Assembly: GCA_014529385.2 (NCBI GenBank)
Contig: CM043971.1
Coordinates: forward strand, 83,652,340-83,716,339
Direction of reading: 5' to 3'
Source: Adiantum capillus-veneris
Lineage: Eukaryota; Streptophyta; Polypodiopsida; Polypodiales; Pteridaceae
Length of the DNA stretch: 64,000 nucleotides
The number at the start of each line of letters is the position of its first letter. Within the stretch, counting starts at the first letter, position 1. Shown one piece after another: positions 46,088-58,960 of the stretch. The notes under the pieces were generated by a model. The model saw only the letters and a program-made list of their open reading frames with translations. It did no database searches and was not told the origin of the DNA. The position numbers and the translations under genes were made by a program.

Positions 46088-49020
46088 TTACACTGAATTC
46101 ATATGTACATTTGATGTGCTAGCTCTATCATTACCCCTCCTTTGCACACGTTGGGTTGGGGCATAAGTAGGTTGTAACCCAAAGGCTTCAAGGTAAAGCT
46201 GCAATACATTTGGTGACTCTGACAGTTCATGCTCTTCCATCCACTTTGCATCCATAGGCAGATAGTTGTTGAACTTCACCAAATAAAGTCTTGCGACTTG
46301 TCCTTTAACTTTTCTATCCTTATGTGCCAAAACTTGCTCAGGTACTTGGATCTCATCAAGTTCCTCAACTTCTGGCTGATCCTCATCTAGCATATCTTCT
46401 GACACATCACCCACGAAGGGTCTTAGAAGACTCATGTGAAACGCATTATGAATCTTCCACGCATCAGGCAATTTCAGCATGTAAGCCATATCGCTGATCT
46501 TGTCAAGCACTTGACAAGGCCCATAATAACACATACTGAGCTTAGGAAACAGCCGTTCCTAGCCCTTTATCTTCTTTAACCTTGTCTTTTTGACCTTAAC
46601 AGAACCCAATCACTAGGTGATAACAGCAATTCACGACGGTGACGATCAACAACCTTTTTTTGTTTTGCCCGAGTTTTCTCCAAGGCAACTTTAATTTTCT
46701 TATACATCTCATCCATGTTCTCAACATATCGATCTGTCTCAAAGATCTTGTCCTTTGTATGCAAAATGGGAGGAACTTTTTTGCCGCCTTCAACAATCTC
46801 GAAAGGTGCTTTGCCAATTGACGAATGCACCGTATTATTGTACACATACTCAAGCATACGCAAATACTGTTCCTACTTGCCCTTATTATCTCACACATAG
46901 CATTTCAGCAGATCTAAGACAATAGAATTAGCCTCTTCTGACTGTCCATCAGTTTGTGGATGAAACGAAGACGAGAACTTGAGCGTAGTGTCCGTGTTCT
47001 CAAACAATCCTCTCCAGAACAAACTGGTCATACGAGGATCACGTTCACTGATAATCGATTTGTGGCATACCATGGTACTTAAACACATTGTACATGAACA
47101 AGCGTGCCATTTGATTAGATTTTATCTTCTTCCTGATAGGGATAAAATGGGCCTGCTTGCTGAACTTGCAGATAATGGTCCATATACCATCATTCCGTGT
47201 TGGCGTTCTCGGAAGATCAAAGATAAAGTCCATAGCAATGCTTTCCCATGGCTTATCCGGAATCGGCAGTGGTTGTAACAGCCCCGGTGCCTTTTGCCTG
47301 TCAAACTTGACCTTTTGGCAAATCACGCATGCTCGCACAAAGGCATCCACATCTCTCCTCAAGGCAGGCCAATAGAAGAATGTCTACCGCTTTAACTGTC
47401 GCATCAATACCATGATGCACTGCATACGCTGGGACATGACTCTCTTGCATGACCTTATGTTGCAATGGCCTATTGACACAAAGTCTGCCATGCGTCATCA
47501 TAAAACCATCTCTAAGGAGTTAGTGCTCATGATGTTGCTCATCTTGTAACTGTTCAAAGATCCTTGCAAAATCTTCATCAGCAGTATACTGTTCCTTCAT
47601 GTCATCTAGCTCATGATGATAAGGAATTGACACAGCTGAAATTTGTGGCTTTCTTGATAACGCATCAACCACAACATTCTTCTTGCCTTCCACATGCATA
47701 ATCTGGAAGTGGAACACGGAAAGAATGTTTGCCCATCGCATATGCTTTTCGGATAACTTTGACTGTGTCAAGAAGTATCGCAAGGTCTGATGATCTGTTT
47801 GGACAACAAAATCAGCACCTAAGAGGTAGTGCTTCCAACTAGAAAGCGCATGAATCACGGCCAAAAGCTCTTTCTCATAGACTTGCATAGTCCTCTCTGG
47901 CACTTGCAAAATTCGGCTTTCATAAGCTACTACCCGTCCATCTTGCATTAGCACTGCTCCGATGCTACTGCCACATGCGTCACACTGGACCACAAATGAC
48001 TTCCTGAGATCTGGCAAAACAATTACTGGATCTGAAGTCAACTTTTCCTTTAAGAGACTAAAAGCTGAAATCTCTTTTTGGGTCCATCTGAAAGTGACCT
48101 CTTTTTTTTGCAAAGCGTGAAGAGGCGATGCTATCTCTGCAAAATTCCTGATAAACCTTCTATAGTAGAAACACAATCCCAAGAAGCTTCTGACATTGTG
48201 CACAGTCTTCAAGTTTGGCCATGTCTTAATAGCTTCGACCTTTGCGGGATCCATTCTGACATCCTTTGAGACTATGTGGCTAAGAAAGTGGATCTCTTCC
48301 AAGAAGAATTCACTTTTCTTAGGATTGACAAGTAGCGTGTGACTGCGCAGCTCTTCGAACACAATGGTCAAGTGATGCCTATGCTTCTCTTCATTCTTCG
48401 AATAGACTATCATGTCATCAAAGAATGTCCCAACAAACTGTTGATGCGAGCGGAAAATCCGGTCCATCATTCTGTTGAACGTGTCAGAAGCATTTATTAG
48501 ACCAAACGGCATCATTAGAAACTCATAAAGACCAAATGTCGTTCTAAACGCAGTCTTATGCACATCCTCTGGCCTTATACGAATCTGATGGTACCCACTC
48601 TTAAGGTCTATCCTGCTGAAAATTGCAGTACCCTCTAAACGATTGAGAATATAGGAAACCTATTCTTGATGGTATTCTTATTCAACGCACGGTAATCAAT
48701 ACACATGCGCCATGAGCCATCCTTCTTCTGCACTAGGAGCACTGGGGAGCAAAAGGGTCAAGAACTAGGCTGAATCAGCCCCTTCTCCAATAACTCCTCA
48801 ACCTGGCCCATAATCTCTTTTTGCTGCGCCGCACTAACCCTGTAGGGAGGTCTATTTGGTGGGCTACACCCTGGCATCAAATCTATCTGATGGTCCTCAG
48901 GTCTCTCTGGGGGCAATTGCGACGGTGATGAATGAGAAAAACAGTAACTAAACTTTTGCAAAAATGCTGACCTTTCTTTATCTAACTTGACTGATCATTA
49001 TCTGAGACATCACGTGTAGA
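46088..49020 (-). pseudogene. RT-RNase H-integrase of gypsy C, broken
   Basis: Minus strand. RT lead-in LPPERPEDHQIDL is near 48910. RT has KSGYHQIRI near 48610 and catalytic FFDDM near 48425. RNase H begins near 47990 with DACGSSIGAVLMQ, and the TDHQTLRYF block is near 47810. The HHCC finger of integrase is near 47470-47300, the core start SIAMDF near 47240, and ISERDPRMTS near 47050. The C-terminus reaches 46088, including LYLVKFNNYLPMDAKWMEE near 46290, which resembles a chromodomain (YLVKW-type). The longest open block is 48563-47520. Breaks lie near 48750, 48660, 47520-47370, 47070, 46880 and 46570. Confidence 0.9.
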
Positions 49021-49097
49021 AATCAAGTACACAGAAAGATGATTCTTTATTACAGAAGTGATAGCAGAAGCAGATACAATAGGGACCGACTCTCCTT

Positions 49098-49606
49098 TTA
49101 GCTTACATCCAAGATGTGAGTTTTGCCCCTATGTTGTACAATGATCTTTTTGTTGCAGGCATCCAAGACTCCATGCACTTGGAACATCCACGGGATCCCC
49201 AACAAGGCATCACATCCTTCCAGCGGCATGATGTAGAACTCTTCTGTGTCCACATACGACTGCATATGCAAACGCAGCTTTCCAATAATGGGAGTAACAC
49301 ACTCTGAGTAGCCAGGACATGCCAACCCTGCCTCTGTTGTGTATCCCATCTCTTCAGCTATGATGCCCAGCTTCATAGCTAACTTTGGTGAGATAAAGTT
49401 GGCTTTGGCCCTGGATCAAAGAAGATGAGTGCCGTCTGATCCCTAACTTTACCCCATGCCCTGCATAACTCACTGGCATCTGTACTCGGCCTATCACCCA
49501 CCATGTCTGGCACCAAACCTGTCGTGGGTTTAGGCTTCTTGCCTTTCTGGTCTTCTTTTATCCTCTGAGTCAGTTGGTCTTTTCCTTTCTGGACAATTGG
49601 TAGCAA
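49098..49606 (-). pseudogene. protease of gypsy C with D-P-G site
   Basis: Minus strand. The aspartic protease domain begins near 49440 with IFFDPG where D-S-G or D-T-G is usual. The frame shifts by one base just after this motif, then continues as 49376-49098 with the GCDALLGIPWM block. D-P-G may be a family variant or a mutation; the adjacent lesion means the copy is dead either way. Confidence 0.7.
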
Positions 49607-51229
49607 AGTGACTCGGCTGCTCGCATATAAAGCATTTATTTTCAGCCATTAGGACCTTCTTTTCCTTGAGCGACTTGCGCACAAAAGGCTTTCTTTTCTG
49701 TTTCTTTGCCTGCATTCCAGAAGTCCCGGTTGCATCCTTGTCTTTGGTGGCCTTTTCCGACCCCTGTGACGCTTCAGGAGCCGTTTTCGCAAAGGGCCTC
49801 TTCGCTGATTTGCTGCCCTCCTTTCTCGTTGCTTGGAAACCCACTGTCCTCTCCTTTCAACAAGGCAAGACCAGTGTTCGCAACTTCCATAACGTGAGTG
49901 AGGGTAGCCACTCTGTTCTTGGTACAGTAATCACGAACCCCTTTAGGCAGCCCACAACAGTACTTCTCTATATGGTCTATCAATGGCACAAATCTGTAGG
50001 AGGTCACTGAGAGTACCGCTTTACAAAACCTCCGATTGTACTCCAGCAAGCTCTTGCATGTAGCCGAAGTAAGCTGGTGCCAATCTGTCATGACGTCGGC
50101 TTCAAATTCATTTGACAGCCAAGCAGATGCAAACATTTGCTTGAAGTAAACCCAAGTGGCGGGTGCCTGTCCTTGCATTAACAATGTCGTCCACCATGTA
50201 AGCGCATTGTCCTTTAACAAAGTGGCAGCTTTCTTGACTTTCGAGGTCTCTGTAAAATTCCCTCCTGCATAAGCTGTATCAAACTGCTGAAGGAAAGTGA
50301 GAGCCTTTGCTTTATCCTCAAAGCCACTAAAAGTACTGAACTTTACAGCTGCACCACCTTCTTTGTAAGCTTCCGGCTTCTCCAGTGCCCCCAAGTTGTC
50401 ATAAGGAATGGTCTGCAACATGGACGCTGTAGTAGGCATGATCGGCACATCTTGGCCATTCACATTTTGCGTTAGAGGTACGATATCTGGCTGTTGTCCA
50501 GAAAAACCAGCCATGCCAAAATGACCCTGTGGTACCCCAAACTGCCCTGGTTGCATTGAAAACCTTGTTGCATGCCGATACTACCATACATGGGGTTTGG
50601 CATCATGCCTTGCATAGCCCCAAACACTGTTCTTGGCATGTACGGCTGACTTCCAGGCGCATAACCAGCCATACTTTGGAACACTGATCCACCTCCGAAA
50701 TACCCAGGATGTACCGTAGGTGGTGGAAAAACTGGGTGCATTGCGTGGTATCCAGTTCCCTGTCCATTCAAGACAGCATGCCGGCTCTGAAGGTGGCGGG
50801 CTGAACTGGCATAACCTGTGGAATAGGCGTTCTAGCCACGTGTTCAAGCACGGGAGGAACCTGTTTTGGAGCCCCTGACTCCGCAACATGCGAGTGTTCC
50901 CTATCCCGCTGAGTCGCATTAAGTACTTGGGCGTGAGCCTCAACAAGCTCTGTACGTGGTGTGGTGGCGCTTGCAGGAACTCCATAAACCTTGTATTTTG
51001 CACCAGTTGCGAAAAGATATTCACCGCGGCAACTAATTGAGTCCTGAACGCATCATCCTCAAGTTGCCCAATCATAAAACCGTGTACTATTGGAGGGACA
51101 TTCACATTGACAGGAGGTACAGACTGACGTGGCCGTGAGCTCTCGCCAATCTCGAAAACCATAGGGATTTCCTGTCTGTCCTTTGAAGAGGAACCCTCTT
51201 CCATAATGCCCTTCCCTTTGTCGGCCATA
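49530..51229 (-). pseudogene. gag of gypsy C, broken
   Basis: Minus strand, ATG at 51229. The N-terminal frame runs to about 50880. A Gly/Met/Pro-rich segment (50771-50472) follows, then the capsid-type gag domain at 50556-49774 (FSGFEDKAKALTFLQQFD, LTWWTTLL). A Lys-rich tail ends with a zinc knuckle, CFICEQPSHFATNC, near 49645 (49844-49530). At least three frame changes separate the pieces. Confidence 0.85.
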
Positions 51230-51967
51230 GTGTAATCCCGCGTTCCTGTACTTTGTGTCTTTACCCAAAACAACCGAGCCTCACTCTTTGAGGAAAAAGT
51301 GATTGATATCCTGGCAATGGAACCTTGAAACTGGCCCATGGGGCGGTAGGCGTTGGCTTTCACCCGAAATTCTTTACTTTAGACACACACAGAGAGAATG
51401 TGCAAAGGAAACCTGCGACGGGAATTAACACTTGAGTACACACACTGCTCGAAAGCTAGAATGCTCCGAGCAGACGCCAACAACCTGTAGGCCTCAAAAT
51501 TGGCGCCCCTTTCGGTATTTCTTTATTCTTTAGGAGGGTAAATTACAAAGTAGAGTCCAGGGAATCCTTTACCTGTATCCCGCTAGATACTACCTGATTT
51601 GACCAAATTTCGGTAGCATAACTGCCCCAAAACTTGTGCGAAATCAATTCCCTTGCTAGAACTCACTTCTACTAGCGTATACCCTCTGATTCCTGCCCAA
51701 AAACAGTAAATTCAGCATGCTATATTTACTGGTTTTTGCCTGTTTTCAGCCCCAAACAGTCCCCTAGCTGTCCTCTGCCAGTGGGGCACGATTCCCAAGT
51801 GTTTTGGCATCCAAATGGCTGAAAAACAGTCAATTTTCTGCGCATACACAGCACTGAATTTGCACCTGTACGGTGAGGTTATGACCTTCACCGGTGCCTG
51901 CTTTGGAGTAGCAGTTAGCTACCCCTGTTCCTGCTCAAGGAGGCTTTGCCTCAACACAAAAGCATGA

Positions 51968-53261
51968 TGTCACGTGACACATCCAACCCTATGTGTCTGT
52001 GGACAAGCTATAGCATGCTCAGGGTTCAGTCAGTCCAGTCAGTCCAGATCACATCTGATCTGGCACTTTTTGTGAGTCTATTCGTAGACCGTGCATGCCC
52101 AATCACTTAGCATAGATGCATATCCTCTGGTTGCACACAGCATGATCATCAGAATTCCCATCAGAATCCATTAGAATCAGTTAGGGGAATTTTCCAGTGC
52201 ATTTGGCCTATTTTCCCTATTTTTGGTATTTTTCACTTATTATTTTTAAGTGACTTTCCAACAAAAGTAGGTAGGGCAATTTTGCTAAGTTTGTATATAA
52301 GCAAACCCAAGTTAGCACTAAATGGCAGAAGAGGCAGCAGGAGCACATGCTCAACAGGCACCTTCTCAGCAGAACCCCAACAGAACCCCCAAGTGACCTA
52401 GCGTTTTTGCTCCAAGTGCAACAGCCTAGCGTTTTTGGACCAGATCAGCTAACGATTTGCACTTGCAGATTCCGGCGACAGCAGGACCTCAGATCAGCCG
52501 TAGCGTTTTGCATTTGCAGAGCCACGGCGACAGAAACACAGATTTTCAGCCCTAGCGTCTTTGCATCTGCCAGCAACCTCAGCGTTTTGCAGATCTATCG
52601 CGACAGAATCAGCCCTAGGATCAGCGTTTTCAGTTTTCAGCAGTCAGACATCGCAGATCAAGTCCCGAACCTCGCAGATCTCACCTTCCCGCAGCAATTC
52701 CTCGTCGCACGGTCAGTTTCCGCAAGGTTTACAGTTTCAGCCCGGAAAACGCAGATTTCAGCATCTGCGTTTTCAGCGCGTCGTCGTTGTACCGTCGTCA
52801 TCGACATCGTCACCGACATAGAGTCAGAATTCAGCAGATAGAAGATTAGCAGATTTCAGCCCATAGCGATTTTGGACAGCAGTAGAAAGATTGCAGATTT
52901 CAGCCCTTAGGTCGACTTCGTCATCACCATCATCATCGTCGACATAGCCTAGACTTGCATCAGTCTCATGCATACCATTTGTACCAGATTGTGCAATCAT
53001 AAGTAGACCACTCTCGCCGACGAGAGTGGGGCCTTCGGAGGAGGTTTTACAACATCTCTTGTGTCGTATCTCTCTTCTCTCTCTATCTCTCAGTCTCATA
53101 CACTTGCACGCACAGTGTCCATTCACTTGTTTGTGATCATAGCATTTTCCATTAAGAACGGAAGGCTCTCCCTTCCATAAGAACTAAAAGGAACCTTGAG
53201 CACAATTCGGAGCACTCATCTTGAGCAAAGCGCAAACAATCATTCCGCTGCACCTAATTCA
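51968..53261 (+). mobile_element. solo LTR H inside the LTR of C
   Basis: A 1,294-bp insertion beginning TGTCACGTGA and ending CCTAATTCA, flanked by the 5-bp duplication CATGA (51963-51967 and 53262-53266). It has no coding domain. A TATATAAG box near 52295 suggests an LTR promoter reading plus. It is best read as a solo LTR left by recombination. Open frames inside (for example 52347-52841) are low-complexity and not genes. Confidence 0.85.
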
Positions 53262-53957
53262 CATGAACCCACACAGCTGTACATCAGTCAAATGAAGAGC
53301 CCTCTTGTGGGGCATCACATAACTGCACATAGGGGAGAGAGAGAGCAGTGTGTAGCGTGCAGGGCATCACTCCTAGCACCACACTGTACATGGGAGGGAA
53401 AGAAAACACTCCATAGCTCTTAACCTGTGACAGGAAACTCAAAATGAGGCCTCCCAGATTATAATTCAGCGCTACCTCTTCCTTTGTGAGGCAAGTTCAC
53501 AGAAAACACTCCATAGCTCTTAACCTGTGACAGGAAACTGAAAATGAGGCCTCCCAGCTTATAATTCAGCGCTACCTCTTCCTTTGTGAGGCAAGTTCAC
53601 ACAAATGTGCCACTTGGCGCAATTACAAGCATTTTTCTGTTTCGGGTTTGCTGCCTAAAAATCTCCCGACTGGTTGCCAAGTTGACGTCGCGGTAGAGTT
53701 GTAAAATGTTTTCCTAGTCATACCGAGATAATGACGCGAACACATTTCACGGCCCAAAATAGCAGTTCTCTAAATTTTAGGAAATAATTCCGTTGGGCTC
53801 CCATTGGTCATCTGACCATCTATCCTCATTGGGATTGCATCCAAAAGTGCAATGTGGCCCAACTGTCGGATACTTTCTGTTGGTAGTCCCACTTGACTTT
53901 ATGCCTTTATTGAGTTCACTTCCTAGTATCCACCAACTTGCTAAGTGCGACGGGGGG

Positions 53958-55906
53958 TGTCACAAACGGGAGCGCATAACAATATAAAATACATTCGGAT
54001 AAATAGAATTTATCACTTATTACTGAAGCCAAAGGATACAGAGAGAAATAGATAGAGAGAGAGAAGATCGACACAGTACTGGGACCAGAAGATGGGCTGG
54101 TCCCCCCCCGTAATAGTATCTTTATTATTGAGGAGAAGTCTATACAAGCACTTGAACCGAACGTATTACCACGTTTGTTCTAGAATAAGACTTGATGGTT
54201 CCCGGAAGCGTCAGCTTCCGATTCCTAGGGCAAACCATATTCCAAGGAACTTCCCGTTCCTTATTCCAAATCCTTGAGAACCAAGGTTCTGCCTTTGGAT
54301 CTCACCTTCCAGACTCGGGGCATGACATCCCTGCAACTCTCTTTTCCAACTCTGTTTCCAGAGTCCTCTTCCCGCAGAACAACTCTGCTTTTCCGGACAT
54401 GAAGTCCTTACTTGGGAATCCCAACTTCCGGATCACAACCTGAGAGACTACCTCTCTCTGATCCGTGGATCTACTTCCCAAACTCGGGTACGAAACTGTT
54501 GGGCTGATCTGGCTCTAGTTCCTCAAAGCGCTTTTCTCTTGCAGAGGCTCATGCCTTCCTCTGCTCCTACTCCCTCGCGAAGAGGAAGTACACCTGCAAA
54601 CAAATACTCAGAGTTCATAACATGAAAATCGTTACCTTCAAAGTCTCGACGCTCGAAATGCAACTCGGTTCTCAAAAAGCAATTCCCTGGAAGAGATTTC
54701 TACATAGAAAATCCTCTCTTCCAATCCTACACACAAAAGAGGTGTGTTCTTGGGTTCCTTCTCATAAATCAGCCCCGTCTACGACGTTTATGGGCTGAAA
54801 ACAGAGAAAAACCCTTGTCGCGATGGAAACATGCTTCGTAGGCACTTCGTGCGAGGGAACTCGCACACTGGGTCTTGGCGACATCTGGTACACTTGGGGC
54901 AGCCATGGGCATCACCGGCAACGTCTTCTTTACGGGTGAAATCTGCAGCAGCATCTCCTCCTTGCAAAGATTGGTCCTCCTCTCTAAGTGAGGGCATGTG
55001 ATGCTTTTATAGCTCCTAGCCACGAGCACGAATAGCTGCTCGCGTAGAGATCGCGGCCGTTTTTTTTTTTCCGTAGTTCTGCCAGAAAAATAGAAAGAGA
55101 AAACGCTGGCTGATCTGTTACCTTTATTATCAGATGACTGCCCACTTATTAAGTGGGCGACCGGCATATTTTAAAAATAGTCTGAACCTGCCCAAAAACT
55201 CAATAAAACCTTTCAAGTTAAAAACAATGCTTTCATAGCACTTCCCAAGCGTCCCTGGATGCAATCACATGCACAGTTGCAATGCAGACATAGACTTCCT
55301 CGCGGGAAAGCATCTGCTTTCCCGAAAAGCAATCCCGCTTTCTCAGAAAGCATCTGTTTTTCCTCAAAGTTTCCTCTGAACCCATCTTCATTCAAGTGCT
55401 TGCTTTTCCTTGTGCACAATTCTAACACAGTTCGGAATTTCCTCTCGACTATGGATATTCCCTTTCCGATGCACCCGTCACCCACCTTGTGACGCATCAG
55501 GAATACCCATCACCTAGTCACTTCCTACAGAACTTACGGTACAATCTCCTTCGCGATGCTCTATGTTACCCATCCTATGACGCATCAGAGATGTCCGTTC
55601 CCGGATGGTCGGATACTTCTTCCCGATGCTCCCTGTCACCCATCCGATGTGACGCATCAGAAGTACCCGTTCCTGGTGGCCTTACAAATATTCCCATTCA
55701 CAATGCTCCCGTCATTACTTTGAACGACGCACTAGGAATACTCTGTACTCGGATGTCTCCAGTGAGAAAAACCCTCTCACTTGAAATTCCAATATTTCAT
55801 TTAGAATTATTTTTCCTGTTGTTCCAAGCGAGAAAACCCTCTCACTTATAAATCCAATAATTCATTTAGAATTATTTTCTTGTCAAATAAAGCCAGTTTA
55901 GCAACA
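53958..55906 (-). mobile_element. solo LTR I inside the LTR of C
   Basis: A 1,949-bp insertion beginning TGTCACAAAC and ending TTTAGCAACA, flanked by GGGGG on both sides (53953-53957 and 55907-55911). No coding domain. On the minus strand a TATAAAAG box near 55010 suggests minus orientation. It contains a roughly 75-bp tandem repeat with GACGCATCAG units (55470-55740) and a 66-bp tandem duplication (55760-55880). The size would be large for an LTR but is within the plant range. Confidence 0.75.
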
Positions 55907-56155
55907 GGGGGACCTACATGATCTTGCTCCGAGCCTAGACATCCTCTTACTATACGAATTCCAATGCCGACCACTTCCCGTCTGCGGGTGAAACTACAGT
56001 TCACATTGGCCATACAATGTCCGACCGTTTGCTACTTCAAAAAGAGGGTCTCAAAAATAAAACGAAAATCATTGGAAAGAAACCAACAACTAAGGTTAGC
56101 AGTTGTCACGTCCTCGTGACATAGTTAACAACTGCCACGTCCTCGTGACACATAA

Positions 56156-57310
56156 CATTCACTTGAGAGGTAGCATCAGAAGTTGATGCAGTAGAGGTTT
56201 CCTTGTTAAATTCTTTCTTAGGACATTCCCTTTTCATGTGACCTACTACGTGACAATGAAAACACCTATGTTCCTTTGCATACAAAGCTTGTTCTTCCTC
56301 ACTTCATTGACCACCTAAAACTCCTTGAGCAATCTTTTCATCAGGTGTGAGTTGAGGCTTATCAGATTTTACTTTATCCTTCTCCTTAGATTGAGATTGA
56401 GATGGAGAATTAGATTGAGAAGAAGAACTAAGAGAGTTCTTTTTATGGTTACCATTCCCATTAGAATCCTTGTCCTTAGACGAGTCATGAGAGGAAGAGT
56501 TACCATAATCTAAGGCCATCTTGAGCTTAATTACCCTTGTTGTTCTTCATCTCTTGGAGTTGAGCCAAGCGTATAGCATCTTGCAATGTCCGTGGATCAC
56601 CGGCTTCCACATCAAACTTGATCGAGTGGTCCAATCCAAAGAGAAAAGCTCTTAACCTTTCCTCATCCGATTTTCGCAATTGTCAACGTAGCTACAACAC
56701 ACGGTTAGCATACGACATCACAAGTTTACCTTGTTGAGACAAAGCCCGAAAATCCTCTTTCAATCGCTTCAGGTACTGTGGAGATAAGAAGCGAGTCTTA
56801 AGATCCTTCTCGAAGTCCTTCCAACTAAGCTCGAGAAGGGGAACAAGGAGAGACTCCAAATGGGCAGCCATATGGGCTTCTTCCTTCTCCATCCACTCAT
56901 CCTTCCAAGTGATGGCATCACTCGTGAGATGCATGGAAGCCAAGAGACCTTTGTTATTATCAGACTTTTTAACAACCACAAAATAAGATGTAAATTGATG
57001 CAACCAAGAGTAAATGGCAATAGCATCCATCTTACTGTCATACTTACTGAACGTGATCTTCTCGGGAATTGGTTCATTGGTCGTCCGTGTAGCAATGGTC
57101 GCCTCTACAATGGTTTTGGCAATCTAACCAAATTGGGCTCCGCAGGAGGTGTATCAGATTGCACCGCCAAGGTGGTGATGAGATCACCCATGGTTTTTCC
57201 TTTCTTGCCTACGTGTCTCAGCTTTAGCCGCCAAGCGACGTTCTTCTCGGCTCCCGTCTACGAGCCTCAGCTTCGGCCGCCAATTGGCGCTCCTCACGCT
57301 TAGCCGCTTT
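56156..57310 (-). pseudogene. gag of gypsy F, middle part
   Basis: Minus strand, homologous to gag of gypsy B. A coiled Ala/Glu/Arg-rich lead-in (57310-57190) is followed by the capsid core with ITWKDEWMEKEEAH near 56900 and LSQQGKLVMSYAN near 56745. A Ser/Asn/Lys-rich tail (56519-56304) precedes a CCHC-like knuckle near 56250. Frameshifts lie near 56700 and 56540. Its N-terminus continues at 61641-61864 beyond element G, and its C-terminal side continues at 44414 beyond element C. Confidence 0.8.
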
Positions 57311-57739
57311 TGTGAGGATTAGTGGTGCTAATCCTATATTTAAGACTAAAACTTCATACTTAAGATCAAACTGAGACTCAAGAGATTGAATGTGTGTTTG
57401 ATTGATTGAATGAATGCTTCAAAACTGAGTACAATAGTCTCCTTATATAGGAGATGAAGAGTCACAAATGAAAAGACACGTTTCATGATGAAGAGACATG
57501 ACTTTAGACGTAAAGCCACATCCTTTCGGCGAAGAGCTGCAACCATTGGACCAAGAATCGCAACCGTAGAGCGAAGGGGTGTGACCAGTCGTCGAAGGAG
57601 TGTGGCTTTTGACAAAGAGGCATGTCTCTTGAGCGAAAGGTCGTGACCATCCAAGCTTAGGGTTCCTCCTTGGCATGGCACTTTGCATATCTGCAACTAG
57701 GAGTAGATGTAATACTGTAACATAGTCACAATCGTGACA
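57311..57739 (-). repeat. 3' LTR of element G
   Basis: 429 bp, same length as 61212-61640, with roughly 15-20 differences by eye. It contains several short GAAGAG/CGAAGG-type internal repeats. Confidence 0.93.
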
Positions 57740-57992
57740 TTCCCTCCCATTTAAAATGAGAGCCTCGGTTAAAGGAATGACTTCTAATGTTGATAGGACT
57801 CTGGAAAAACATTGAATCTCAAAAAATCTTTAGTCTTTGAGCTATCTGAAATCTTTGTCTCGAACCTTTGCTTCTTGCGAAACCTTTTTGCTTTGACTGC
57901 TAAATCTCATGTCATTGCATCGTTCAAAGACTTTTTAGAGGAATTTGGCATAATCAGGTTGACTGCAATAAGAGATTGATCTTCAAAATCCT

Positions 57993-58475
57993 TCATGTGA
58001 TGCAAGACTTACGGTTCAAAATCAATTGTGAAATATTTGGTGAAGAGGAAATCTTCTCAAGGCATTCTTCGAAGGGGTTAACTTCATCTATGCTAATCAC
58101 TGGAGAGGATTTTAGATTGAGACTGTAATCATCTTCAAATAATGAATCCCAAATTTCAGAATCGTCTTCAAAAATTACCACTTCATGACTTACAATTGGC
58201 ATATCATCTAGTAAAGAATCAAAGAAAGCATAATCATCTTCTGACTCAGAATCTGCAACTATGTCCTTATCTTTGTCTGGTAATGAAGTATCACTTGGAA
58301 AAACTTCTTGCTCGAAATCATCTTTGTCTTTATCGATTGTTTCAGGAGAAGTTAATGAATTCAAAAATTCATCAATAATAATTTCTGCATCCGCATCGTA
58401 AATCATATTCGTTTCATAATCCATTGTATCATGCCGTTTGACTTGTACGTGTGAGGCTTGAATCACTTGTTCCAC
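57993..58475 (-). pseudogene. acidic C-terminal region of element G
   Basis: Minus-strand open frame of 160 codons that continues the protease region by order. It is strongly acidic (many Asp/Glu/Ser) with no known domain, and it ends at a stop 250 bp before the 3' LTR. In autonomous gypsy elements RT would follow the protease; here this acidic segment ends the coding region. Confidence 0.6.
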
Positions 58476-58960
58476 ATGATAAAGCCCGTGTAAATCAGTT
58501 CACGTCCATCTTTGAATAAATTGATAGCATGTCCTTGAAAGCTAATTGTTGGATCGTACTGGAATAACCAATGCTGACCAAGAATCATGTCGTAATAAGA
58601 TAGAGGCATGACCTTGAAGTCCAGTTGATCTACATAAGTTTGAATACCGAACTGCAACTGTCAAACTGTCTAATCACAAGTTAAAATTGATCCATCTGCT
58701 CACTCTACATCATATAAGTGAGACGTCTTCTGAGTTACCAAGCCAAGCTGTCGAACTATTTGAGTATTGACAAAATTATTAGAGCATCCGCTGTCCACCA
58801 AATGTTGATGGAACGACCCGTGAGAGTTCCAAGAAGGGTCAAAACTTGCTTTGAGAGAGGCTCCAAAATTGAAGAATCACACTGAGCATGCTTCATAAGA
58901 ATAGTTGTATCCTCTGAGACACGAATTGTATTGACCACAGGTTTTCCTTTATCTTAGCAG
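58463..58960 (-). pseudogene. aspartic protease of element G
   Basis: Minus strand. The active-site block LVDSGCSNNFVN (D-S-G) lies near 58790 and the flap or second-half block DMILGQHWLF near 58570. Stops and frame changes lie near 58675. It would have cleaved Gag into mature parts. Confidence 0.7.

Larger units (their letters stand above)
44415..56150 (-). mobile_element. chromovirus-like gypsy C, nested
   Basis: A full-length minus-strand Ty3/gypsy element. Its 3' LTR is 44415-45916 (1,502 bp). Its 5' LTR is 51326-56150, enlarged by two insertions (51968-53261 and 53958-55906). Target duplication is CATAG (44410-44414) against CATAA (56151-56155); the empty site seen in gypsy B reads CATAGCATTTAC, so the right copy carries one G-to-A change. 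Internal order on the minus strand: gag, zinc knuckle, protease, RT, RNase H, integrase, chromodomain-like tail. It is inserted in gypsy F. Confidence 0.92.
51326..56150 (-). repeat. 5' LTR of gypsy C, split by two insertions
   Basis: Three pieces (51326-51967, 53262-53957, 55907-56150) line up in order with the intact 3' LTR at 44415-45916. A local duplication of about 90 bp (53423-53610) is also present and is absent from the 3' LTR. Confidence 0.9.

Noticed and set aside
52347-52841. 164-codon open frame
   Set aside because: Sits inside solo LTR H, shows Ser/Arg/Phe low complexity and no domain.
54769-55167. 132-codon minus-strand frame
   Set aside because: Inside LTR I, overlapping its presumed promoter region, no domain.
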